This document shows positions 9,501 to 19,012 of a DNA stretch of 64,000 bases, piece after piece (within the stretch, counting starts at the first letter, position 1; the number at the start of each line of letters is the position of its first letter). The translations under genes were made by a program, and so were the position numbers. The DNA comes from Brachyhypopomus gauderio (taxonomy: Eukaryota; Chordata; Actinopteri; Gymnotiformes; Hypopomidae): positions 6,269,843 through 6,333,842 of the forward strand of contig NC_135220.1 of the NCBI RefSeq assembly GCF_052324685.1, read 5' to 3'. The notes beneath the pieces are model-generated. The model did not search any database, was not told where the DNA came from, and saw nothing but the letters and a program-made list of their open reading frames with translations.

Positions 9501-12500
9501 CCAAATCCAGCCGCTTGCTGTCTGGGAACCCCCCCGGGTCTTTCCTACTGCCCTCCTACCCTCTGGCCACTCTTCCGGGAGTGCAGCTCACTCCCACTCT
9601 GCATCGTAGACGACACAAGCGAGACACGAGCCCTCGGCGCAGAGACCCGGGTCCGTGGAGGGACAGTACTGGTGAGCGCATGGCTACGTTGCTAAGAACG
9701 TGCTAGGCACACACAGTGAGGCATGGCCGGTTATTTGGGTGCCCGGTTAAGTTAAGTTCGTCTTGCACTAAGCTTGTCTTGCACTTGTTCCCACGTCAGT
9801 GGTAAAGTGATGAGCAGACCTAATTTTGTGGTGTCATACATACTACATGAATTTTATTTTAACCAAAAAATGTGCATATACTTGGATCATTTATAGTCAC
9901 CACTTGTCAAATGTACAAAATACTCATACTGATGCTCTTCATCTGACATGATTTCACTCAGTAATGGAACAGTGTCTAGCAGAGGCGACATGTGCTAGCC
10001 ATTAGCAGAGCTAGGCGGTACTGTAGTTTGGCGCTTCAGTATCTACCAGTATCAGAATTAAAATAATTTTGAATTGTGCCGAAATAATTAAATTGAATCA
10101 AATTGTATTTAAATGTAAGACTTCATGATGCAATAAACTAAAAGAATCACAACTAAGCTAAACTAAAACTGGGTCACACATTTACTGAAGCTCTGATAAA
10201 TGTCTTCCTGCTTCTGGGCTCACGGATGCCCTGCTTTCAGTTCTTCAGTACTAATTCATTGTGCTGCCATTACATGAATTGTAGCAAGATGCATATGAGA
10301 TGTTGCCGTTCTCGGTCCATCTTGCTTGAATCATATTTCAGTGGCACTTTCAGATAAAGAAACATATGCAACGTAGTACTAAGGCACTGAGAAATGTTAT
10401 GGTGAGGTAATTTCTGCTAATGGCCTTATTCGCCCATGCAGGTGAAGTTGGCTCCAGCAGGTGTCCCCCACTGCCTGTGCTCGCTTCACGCACGACAGTC
10501 ACCTCGTCAGGACTGATGAGGCCTTCTCCGCCCACATTCACAAGGTTGCCTCCACTCCCCAAACCTTCTGGCCGAGAGCCTCTCCGTGCCTTCAGGCCTG
10601 CCAAAGGTGAGCTCACTCTTTTGCTCTCCTGGAAATTGCATCCAAAATCATTTGCTGCACCAACAACAACAAAAAAAGTAAAAAAAGTATTAAAAGAGTA
10701 AAAACTGCTTTGAAAGCCCTATACTACAAACAAAAAGCCCCTGCTGATCCTCTTGTACATTGCTATGCCTGCACCCATGGACATGTTTTTCTGCACCATG
10801 AAGAAACCACTATGAAACCAGAAGTTATATTTGGGATTTTTGATGGAGTACGTGTTAATATGTATTGTGCTTTTCAGGATCTCAAGTGCAAAGCACCAGG
10901 GCAGTCCCTGCTGACGACATGTGTGAAGGAGTAGTTGGCAGAGGTTGGAATTGCTTTGCTGTTAACACTGCATTACACAACAATGTTTTATATCTAGTTC
11001 TCCATGTTGAATAATGTTTTGCAGTCAGTTTTCAAGCTGATTTGAACCAAAGTTGAGCTGGTAGCCCTAAAAGTCCTAGTCAGTTTGTTTGGGTTCTGGT
11101 ATTCCTCTCTAGATGAACTCAAACCAGGAACTCCCAGGGAGGATCCCCATGAGCATCAGATTTTACAGCCCTTCTACAAACCAGACCTCGCTCTCGCTCA
11201 GAGCTTCAGACTGCTTAGCTCTGATGACTGGTAAGTCACACCTGCAAAATTCTGAAGCATTTGGCTAGGGCAGGTTAAACAGCAAGTCATTTATGGTGTT
11301 CTGCATATATGGTATGTATGCATGTATTTAGTGAAGTTTTTTCCTCTTTGTCCCTTTTCTTGTAGCATTTTTTACTTTCAGTAGCCGATGGTTACAGTGT
11401 GTGTCTATGTCCAATATCTTCATACAGGGAGAAGAAAATTGAAGGATTGATGTCAATCCGTAGATTGGCTCAGTATCACGCTGATGTGCTTGGCAGCAGG
11501 CTTCATGATGTCTGCATTGTTCTTATTCAAGAGGTAAGCCACTATATTTGCTGACTGTGTATCTGTCTTCTGAATTCTAAAATTGGCAGCCATCAGCATG
11601 TACACATTACAGGTGATGTTGCTGACAAACTCAAGTCAGAGTTAGCATAGTACTTTGAAATTCCTTTTTTATAAAAACATTTCTCATTTAATTGAAATTC
11701 AGATGGCATATCTAACTGTAATTAGTGATTAATGTATTTAGGCCTACATAACACATTGCAGTGGTGGATTATACTTATTAAGATGGCGGTGGCAGTGTTG
11801 GATGTGGCTGAAACGAGCTGGAACGTCGTCTTTCCTGCAGGTGCTGCACCTGCGCTCTGCAGTGTCCCGCATGGCGGTGGTGTCCTTGAGGGAGTTGTAC
11901 TCCAGCCTGCAGAAAGGGATGGACCAGGAAGTGGAGGCTACAGCTAAGGTCCTCCTCCACAAAGCAGCGGAGTCCAATGGCTTCATCAGGCAGGACGTGG
12001 ACACAGCTCTGGACAGCATGGTGCAGAACTGCACCCCCATTCGGAGCATGAACGCCCTTCTTGCTGGAGGACTCTGGTCAGTTAGCATGCAGTGAGCTTT
12101 AAACTGTGGCTTTCAGATAGCAACAACAGTAACAAGAAGCTAACACAACACTGATTATGGCTGCTGTTTTTACTTCTCCATTGTTCTTTCAAAATATTGC
12201 CACGACCTATATCAATATTTTTAGTTATTTATCCTCTTAAATATTTTTTTTTATTGAGTTCCATCTCCGCTCTGCTGATCCAAACTGCCCTTCACACCAC
12301 TTAAAGAATAGGCTAGTTAGCTAGCTCACAGAGGACATACAAACATTTTCTGTTTAAAAAATACATATATACACTAACTGTTGCAAACTAAGCCATTGAA
12401 TAGAATATGATCATTTGATTGTGCACGTAGATCATACATAAGGGTATTAAGTTTCTTTATAGAAGCAAAAAGTTGTACTGTATACATTGATTGGATGGAT

Positions 12501-15500
12501 TAATAGTTATTACCTTCTTTTTTTGAATGCCCTAATTTTTTTCCTTCTGTTTTCCTCAAAAGTCATCTGAATGCTGCAGTAAGAAAGTGTACTGCTCGGC
12601 ACTTGGCTACTTTGGTAGAGAAGATTGGTGCAGAGCGAATTATTCCTGCAGTCTCCAAGTTGGCACAGGACTCTTCCCAAGAAACCAGGTTAGTATTGTG
12701 ATCAGAACGAGAATTCTACAAAGCTTATTCAATTTCCCAGATAGTAATAGATGCTGTGAGTCATGGATCCCTCACTCTCGGTTCTCTCCTGTTTTGGGGT
12801 CTGTTCCTTGTCTCAGGCGCTTGGGCCGGCGTATGCTGCTGTTCCTGTCCTCCCACCACGACTTTGATAAGATGGTGGAAAAGTACATCCCTGCCAAAGA
12901 CCTGGCAACCATCAGGGACACTGTCCTCACTCTGAAATCCAAGGTGGCGATTCATGTTTGGATACATGATGAGGATTTTTTATCCCTTTCAGCAACTATG
13001 CCCCATGTTTACTCACTAAACAAAGCTTATTCACAAAACTTCTAGGTGAAACAGACTGCAATAAAAAAACATCTAAACTGTCATGGTAGACATATATTGT
13101 AAACAAATAATAAAGTACAGGGCAGTGCGTGACACCACACATTGTATTTACAGTAGGACATGCACAGTGGTTGAGCATGGTTCAAAATGAACCGGTTTGA
13201 AACCTTTGGGATAGAATCAAAGTATGAAGCAACATGTGGACTTCAATATCATCACTCCATGTTTTGTGGTGATTCGTACGTGTGTATTCCCAGAAGAGGA
13301 CAAAGGTGTCTAGGATTCCAAGATATAAGATGCGTCAGCCTCGTCTGGAGCAGCAAGAAGCTCCAGCCGCACAGACGGATCGGCAGAACACGCAGCGAAT
13401 GAAGCGCAGCCTTAGGCACACGGTGAAGGACGTGAGCCCAGACGACGCGGCACCTCTGAAAGGTAACGGCTGACCTCGGCAAACGCTCCCCTCCTGTTTC
13501 CTGAGAACTTTACCTTACCGCTTACCTATGAACCTCCTTCTCATCAGACCTGCAGCTGAACAGTAATGTTCCAGCCCAGACTAAGACCGATGTCCTCATG
13601 GATGATTTGCCCACGAGCCCCAGCAATGCACGCACCCCCAGAAGTCCCAGCCCCCCCACGGCTGTCCCTACTAAACACTTACTGCCACGACGCAGACGAG
13701 CTCCCAGTCTGATCAGAGCACGCCCGTCCCTTTCAAACAGTTCTGGTGAGTGTTGCCTGCTCTTCAGCTTCTTCATGTGTGATCACTGCGCTTGCACGTA
13801 AATTGCTTTGCTGTTAACACTGCATTACACAACAATGTTTTAAATCTAGTTCTCCATGTTGAATAATGTTTTGCAGTTACAAGGATGTAACTTTTTTTGT
13901 TTCATGTAGTGAGCTTCACTTCACGTTACACTGCGGGACGTCTTCTGGGCACAGGAGGATTCGGCTCAGTGTATGCAGGAGTCCGCAAGGCTGATGGAAA
14001 ACAGGTGAGCATCAGCACACAATACAAGAATGATTGTGGGACCTAATTTCTATTTTAGATTGTGATTAGAACTTTGAGCTATGAGTTTTCCCTAGAGATC
14101 ATTTGTTATTCACATGGCAATCAAGTGGTCAAGTCTAATGTACCTTGACCTTTTTCCACTTTTTGAACACAAAGATCCTGATTATACAATGTGATAAGCT
14201 TGGCAATCTGTGGATGAGTATTTATCAGACTCCAGATTTATGAGTTACCCGAGAAGCTGTGGCTACCATCTGAAAGCCCTTAGATATGTTAAATATACTG
14301 TCTGTTTTGTGTAAACAACTTCACTTCCTGTGTTTTTTATGTGACCAGATCGCCATTAAATTTGTGCCAAAGTATCACGCAGAAAGGTTCATCACTGTTG
14401 TAAGTCCAATACCTTTACTTATGTAATATTGCAACAATGTTTGAAACTTTTTAGATGGGTAAAACTGTAAAGGGACTATAAACGCAAAGCTGTTAATTTT
14501 CCATTCAGTGACTCCTCACAACACGAATGGAAAACAGTTCACATTTTATATTCAGGTTTCATCTAATGATTGGTACCAATCCAGATCCCTTTCATGTTAA
14601 CCTGCTAACCATAATTCCACTATAAATCTTCAAACCCATACTAACCAAGTCTTCCTTAATTTTAGCCCGGCAATACTCGCCGTCTCCCCTTAGAGGTGGC
14701 TTTAATGGAGATGGTGTGCAAGCCACCTCGTTGTGAGCATATTGTGGAGCTCCTAGAATGGTTTGAGTGCCACAAGTGCTTCATCTTGATTCTGGAGCGA
14801 CCCGTCCCCTGCATAGACCTGTTTGACTTCTTGAACTTGCACCAACGCCAACTGCCTGAGCCACTGGCACGACGGATCATGCGTCAGGTGGTTCAGGCTG
14901 TCCTTCACTGCCATGACCGTGGAGTTCTGCATAGAGACATCAAGGGAAAGAACCTTCTGGTGAACCTGGACACCCTTGACGTCAAGTTGATCGACTTTGG
15001 CTGTGGCGATCTGCTTAAGACCGGACCCTACAGGCACTTTAGAGGTTATTCACCATAGGAATGAAATGTGCACCTCAAGTTAAAAAATGGGATCAAATTA
15101 GAGACTATTATAAACATTTTATTTTGTTATTGATGATTCTCTCTCGTTGTCTCAGGCACCATGGTATACAGCCCACCTGAATGGCAGGTTGACAGGACGT
15201 ATGAGGGCCGTCAAGCCACCATCTGGAGTCTGGGTGTGCTCCTCTACAGTATTATCTGTGGACATCTGCCCTTTGAGAAGGTGGAGGACATTGTTGAGGC
15301 ACACCTGTGCTTCAGTGGAAACCCATCCAGAGGTGAAAAGGCAGAAGCATCTTCAAGATAACTAGAAAGTCTAAATTGCAAAATGATCATTTATGTAATT
15401 ATTTAATCTGGTAATGTAATACACAACCACAGATTGATAAAATGGACTAATGAAGAATGGAGAATTGGCAATACAACATTTTGTAACCGTCTTAAAATGA

Positions 15501-15762
15501 TAAAAAGTTTTGTTCAGTCTTTTTTGTTAGTGATGGAGGTTTCTGTACAGTTCTGTCATTTATAAACTTTGAATAAGCCATTAGAACAGTCAGATCAGAA
15601 GTTTCAGATGGTAATTGATTTTCTTTCTCAACTAATCCCGTTGCTACACACACAGACTGCCGCCATCTGATAACATGGTGTCTTCAAAAGGACCCTGCAA
15701 AACGTCCTGTGCTCGAGGATGTTCTTGCACATGAGTGGTTTTTAGAAGGACTTCAGAACTAA
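6591..15762 (+). CDS. Chimeric TOG-domain / PIM-like kinase gene, copy 1 (20 coding exons)
   Basis: Coding exons: 6591-6678, 7208-7342, 7631-7723, 8097-8261, 9153-9290, 9495-9671, 10442-10606, 10878-10943, 11113-11230, 11428-11533, 11841-12076, 12563-12688, 12817-12943, 13294-13462, 13548-13745, 13910-14004, 14349-14399, 14666-15044, 15156-15332, 15656-15762. All splice phases agree; total 2916 nt, 971 aa plus stop. Residues 1-342 are Pro/Arg/Ser-rich, likely disordered. Residues about 375-575 form one TOG domain most like TOGARAM TOG3 (DDWEKKIEGL, QEVLHLRSAVSRMAVV, HHDFDKMVEKYIP), a fold that binds tubulin. Residues 581-702 are a basic Ser/Pro linker. Residues 703-971 are a full PIM-type kinase: GTGGFGSVYAG loop, Lys738, Glu761, the PIM hinge ERPVP (795-799), HRD 840-842, DFG 861-863, SPPEW. 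The start is the first ATG after the acceptor at 6583; an upstream start in another exon is possible. U1 has Gln where the other copies have Arg in 'RRLAxYHAD'. Expression as one fusion mRNA is inferred; the kinase could instead be a nested gene starting in exon 14. Confidence 0.75.
7816..7976 (+). pseudogene. Tc1-like transposase N-terminal fragment, U1
   Basis: A frame starting MGHSQELSEFQRGTV and continuing CHLCSKSSREISSLL resembles the N-terminal DNA-binding part of Tc1/mariner transposases common in fish. After about 35 residues it is degraded; 'agcaactcagccac' near the end still matches the family. No catalytic DDE region or inverted repeats are seen. It lies in the intron between coding exons 3 and 4 and abuts the start of a duplicated exon block. 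Confidence 0.75.
7977..8373 (+). repeat. Internal exon duplication, first copy (U1)
   Basis: This block of about 397 bp holds coding exon 4 (8097-8261) with its intron flanks. It is repeated at 10321-10724 around coding exon 7. Both exons are 165 bp, phase 1-1, and encode 55 residues differing at two positions (Thr/Ala in 'PVLTSRTT', Ala/Ser in 'PKPAGREP'). Equivalent first blocks are at 21377-21773, about 36046-36442, about 49327-49723 and 62735-63131. Confidence 0.9.
8371..8420. repeat. Possible short interspersed repeat at the end of the duplicated exon block
   Basis: The sequence 'aggggagaccgggtatagttgtaacatggggagagttgtaac' starts exactly where similarity between the two exon blocks ends. 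I recall similar sequence as an interspersed repeat in fish, but assign no family. It is present in U1-U5 (U2 about 21771, U3 about 36440, U4 about 49721, U5 about 63129). Confidence 0.35.
10321..10724 (+). repeat. Internal exon duplication, second copy (U1)
   Basis: Second copy of the exon-4 block, holding coding exon 7 (10442-10606). Similarity starts at 'cttgcttgaatcat' and ends at 'gccctata'. Equivalent blocks lie at 23721-24124, 38392-38795 and 51671-52082. The U4 block contains the longer CAA run. Confidence 0.9.
10949..11025 (+). repeat. 77-bp intron segment shared with the kinase intron, first copy
   Basis: From 'aattgctttgctg' to 'ttttgcagt' this segment is identical to 13801-13877 except for one base. 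Here it lies in the intron before the first TOG exon. It begins 6 bp after the end of coding exon 8. Confidence 0.9.
12953..13261 (+). repeat. Duplicated intron segment flanking the kinase cassette, left copy (U1)
   Basis: This 309-bp segment starts 10 bp after the last TOG3 exon (12943). It is repeated at 15792-16125 with about 90% or better identity by eye. Left copies in other units: 26224-26532, 40896-41204 and 54311-54619. Confidence 0.9.
13801..13877 (+). repeat. 77-bp intron segment shared with the TOG intron, second copy
   Basis: Second copy, in the intron just upstream of the exon with the kinase glycine-rich loop. Both copies recur in the other complete units; in U2 they are at 24349-24425 and 27072-27148. 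Confidence 0.9.
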
Positions 15763-15791
15763 CTCAGGTTAGACAAGGAGTATAAATGGAA

Positions 15792-16125
15792 CATGTTTGC
15801 ATACATGATGAGGATTTTTTATCCCATTCAGCCACTATGCCCCATGTTTACTCACTAAACAAAGCTTATTCACAAAACCTTTAGGTGAAACAGACTGCAA
15901 AAAAAAACCATCTAAACTGTGATGGTAGACATATATTGTAAAAAAATATTAAAGTACAGGGCAGTGCGTGGCACCATACATTGTATTTACAGTAGGGCAT
16001 GCACAGTGTAGTCCCAGACCCAGTAGTTAAAGGACAGAGCATGGTTCAAAATGAACCGGCTTGAAACCTTTGGGATATAACCAAAGTATGAAGCAACATG
16101 TGGACTTCAATATCATCACTCCATG
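15792..16125 (+). repeat. Duplicated intron segment flanking the kinase cassette, right copy (U1)
   Basis: It starts 29 bp after the kinase stop codon and ends 18 bp before the relic exon that continues the TOGARAM reading frame. It carries about 26 extra bases ('tagtcccagacccagtag...') relative to the left copy. It contains ATTAAA near 15948, a possible weak poly(A) signal for the kinase transcript. Right copies elsewhere: 29063-29396, 43741-44074 and 57150-57483. Confidence 0.9.
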
Positions 16126-16143
16126 ATGTTGATGTGGCTTTAG

Positions 16144-18032
16144 GATCTGGGTGAGATGCCTCAGGATACACAGCTCGAGGCAGGCGCTCCATCCCAGCTG
16201 TGGAGTCATGCGTACCTCCTCCTCAGTTTGCCAGCAGGTGAATATTTAAAATCAAACAACAACAAAAATCAAAACAACAACAAAAAAGTGCATCCTGATT
16301 GGAACTGCTTTGATGTTTGCAATTTTGATGGTTTTGATGTTGGTTTAATTTGATTGCAGCCTTGTTCATTTTGTGTTTCAACACTATAACCCAATCCTTG
16401 TGTTTTCTCTCTTGTGTGTGTTCAGCAAAGACAGCAGCAGAGCACACATCCTTAGCATTGCAGACAAGACGGAGTACGTCAAGCAGCTCAAGGCCCTGCT
16501 GGGTTCAAAAGACTTCAGGGAGCGCATCAAGTGCATTGATCAGCTGGTGGTCGACTGCGAAGACAACCCATATATGGTCGTGGGCAACATGTTCCCGGTA
16601 ACTCATTTGAACTGAATTGATTTTTAATGTTTTCAGCAGCTTTCAGAAGTGATCTGTATAGGGGGTCATACGTTGGAGAACATTAAATGCTGGCACATTT
16701 TAAATGCTGGCACATCACACTGCTCAGATGTGCCAGCACTGCTCAGAGACAACCTGGCCCAAGTGGTCTAGATCTTAGTCCCAGCTATAGTGGACAATCA
16801 CCTCAACTCCAAGAATAACGCCATCTACATGGCAACAATAGGTGCCATTCAAGCTCTCATCAATAACCTTGGTGGGTTCATTTCTCTCTTCACAAAACAT
16901 CTTGAAGAACACATGCCACTGGGCTTTAGAAAAACAACAACAACAATGATTGTGTTCTGTTTTACCTTTGGGGAAAAGGTTCACACAAATCGGTAAAAGA
17001 ATGTTCCTGCTCTTTGGCTAGATGTTTGTGGTGCAGATCAAATGGAAATTTCCTTTCATATTAAGGCACAGTCCAATATAAAGAGAAAAAAAAGACTGAC
17101 AGGAGATCTTGCGTTATCTGACAGCAGATTGTTAAATAATGGAGTTTACAGTGGATGTGCTTAGGCTCTTTTGTTCTGCCTAATATGCACTCAAATAATT
17201 ATGCATATGTGTTCCAAATGACCATTTGCAAACAGAGCTTTGTTCTCCTATCAGATACTGTTCATATATATTTAGTTAAAGTGTAACATTTTATGTGAAT
17301 AATTAGTTGTTTTGATAAAGCAGGACACGTTTCTAAAAAGAATTACCATACTGTAAATATTGCTGAACTTGACCAACACTGTCCTTGATCTATCTTTTTT
17401 CAGATAACACTACTTCTTCAACTGTTTTGCACAAAGGCTCGATTTCTCAGTGGAAAAGCTAAAGTGGATCTTGTTGATAAAGTTGCAGGTAAGTATACAA
17501 TATACAGTGTCTAATCTTTTGTGGTTGTGTATACAGAAATATTCTACAAATTCAAATACATTTATCAAAAAACAATTATTTCAGAAAGTCATTCCACTGA
17601 TATGCTAAGAGATGCCAGAGATAAAAAAAAAAGATAAAAGATTTACCAGAAATACTATAATTCCTATATTTATTAATAATATTTATAATATTGATAATAA
17701 TCATTCCAGAGAGTTACCATAGTTACCAAATACTGTCACTTTAATTGAATTAAATCTTTCTAGGTTAAGAAAATGCTTCTGCAATAACCCAGTACTTTCC
17801 AGGGTTGATTTATTTATCTTGTTCTTTTTATAGAGGTGGTTAGGGAACTCTACCCCTGCAAGCCACAACTGGTTGAGCAGAAGGTGCTTCCTCTGCTCTG
17901 GTACCTCCTGGGGACCTCCAGCAACAGTGGTACAGTCCACGGGAGGGGTGGAAGCGTAAGGGGGGCCACTGTCCACCTATGCCAAGCCGCAAGAGCCTAA
18001 ACGAGTTTGTGAAGAACCTCTCGATCAACTGA
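16144..18032 (+). pseudogene. Decayed TOG4 and C-terminal exons of a togaram2-like gene, U1
   Basis: Relic pieces: 16144-16211 (LGEMPQDT linker), 16426-16597 (KDFRERIKCIDQLVVDC, start of TOG4), about 16726-16871 (ILVPAIVDNHLNSKN), 17404-17488 (FCTKARFLSGKAK) and 17834-18032 (KVLPLLWYLLGTSSNSG, then LNEFVKNLSIN before TGA). Lesions: the exon expected between 16597 and 16726 is missing; TAG at 16769-16771 interrupts TOG4; the 17404 exon joins out of frame after a G-ending donor; the last exon reads to a stop after 'LCQAARA' and the C-terminal helix is in another frame. U1 reads EVV where the other copies read ELV. TOG4 would have been the second tubulin-binding-type module. Confidence 0.75.
16705..16738. 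repeat. 11-bp perfect inverted repeat at the edge of the relic TOG4 exon
   Basis: TGCTGGCACAT, a 12-nt loop, then ATGTGCCAGCA. A second direct copy of 'aatgctggcacat' lies just upstream. It sits exactly where a TOG4 exon is missing and is present in all four complete units. Confidence 0.85.
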
Positions 18033-18059
18033 GAGCTGCCAGCCAGACCTCCAGACCAA

Positions 18060-18065
18060 AATAAA
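18060..18065 (+). terminator. Canonical poly(A) signal, U1
   Basis: AATAAA lies 28 bp after the ancestral C-terminal stop (18030-18032), the expected place for the original togaram2-like 3' end. The fusion transcript could also run to it, leaving the relic TOG4 exons in its 3' UTR. Confidence 0.5.
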
Positions 18066-18154
18066 CCCCAACATGGTTTCTACTTGAAGATGGAGATGTT
18101 TGTGCATTTCTTATTGTGCCTGCACTTTAAATGAAAGAGAGAGGAAGAAAGTCA
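18066..18154. other. Short downstream sequence to the unit junction, no gene seen
   Basis: It runs from the poly(A) signal to the start of the next unit and contains a purine-rich 'gaaagagagaggaagaaagtc'. Equivalent stretches end U2, U3 and U4. Because U1 is preceded by repeat DNA instead, this end marks the true unit-to-unit junction. Confidence 0.7.
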
Positions 18155-18684
18155 AATTAGCAGAAAGCTAAATCATTCAACTCAGAAGTCCTTTTAAATA
18201 AGGAGCACAGATTTTAGCGAATCACATCAGGTTTAACATGCCTAGGAGCTCTGCTCTTTTTGCACTTTGAAATACTAACACTTATCATGATAACTGTTGT
18301 CATGGTGACTATAGATATATATTGTTCTATGATTGTTATTTTCTGTTGACATATCTATCATATATATGACCTCAGTGACCCCTTGTCTCATGCCGCTGTT
18401 TGCGTTCCGGCATTGTTTGATTTACAAATTAAGCACTGTATAGCTAATAAGTGTAATGGCAGATTTTGCAGACCGGCCTCAGGGAGGACTTCAGCACAAC
18501 ACTAAGTGCTTGTGGGTTATATTGAACATTTGTTCTTGCTTTTTGTGTTTGTTTTTGGGACTTTTGTGAGGGAAATTAAATGACAGTAATATTAGCTAAA
18601 GCATTTAAATCAACTCCAAACACTCAAATAATAAGAGAGATTTCCCACATCCTGTGTGTGTGCCCGCTAATGACACTATATGCA

Positions 18685-19012
18685 AGAGGACGTGCTGATG
18701 CTCCTACCTGAGGCTCACCATCTACACCAAAGAGACTGTGACTACTTGGCCGGGGAACAAGGACCTTAAACATTATCTGTAGAACCATCCTGCGCACCAC
18801 GGACTTGTGCTAACGGGCCGCCCAATGGAGGATGGGTTCCCTTTTGAGTCTTGGTCCTCCCAAGGTTTCTTCCTAATCCCCACCACCATAGGGAGTTTTT
18901 CCTTGCCACTGTCGCCTTGGCTTGCTCATTAGGGACCCATACGATTGTAAAGCTGCTTTGTGACATGTACTGTGAAAGCTATATAAATAAATTTGACTTT
19001 GACTATACAACA
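18685..19012 (+). mobile_element. Retroposon tail repeat, U2
   Basis: Copy of the U1 element at 5285-5612, carried by the tandem duplication rather than inserted independently. Confidence 0.55.

Larger units (their letters stand above)
4755..18154 (+). repeat. Tandem unit U1 (13,400 bp)
   Basis: This is the first copy of the array. The unit start is set where similarity to the next copies begins ('aattagcagaaagc'). To the left U1 is joined to repeat DNA ending 'gaaccct', whereas at the later junctions the same sequence follows 'gaagaaagtc'. The unit holds about 1.4 kb of upstream spacer, a promoter-like segment, the 20-exon TOG-PIM gene, the decayed TOG4 exons and a poly(A) signal. Confidence 0.95.

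Noticed and set aside
14753-15037. Minus-strand frame opposite the large kinase exon
   Set aside because: Shadow of a GC-rich conserved exon; the plus strand has unmistakable kinase motifs.
13282-15762. Kinase as a fully independent nested pim gene
   Set aside because: Not excluded, but no promoter-like segment is seen between 12944 and 13293, which is mostly copied intron. The phase match with the TOG3 exon favours fusion, so it is kept as the main alternative in the gene entry.
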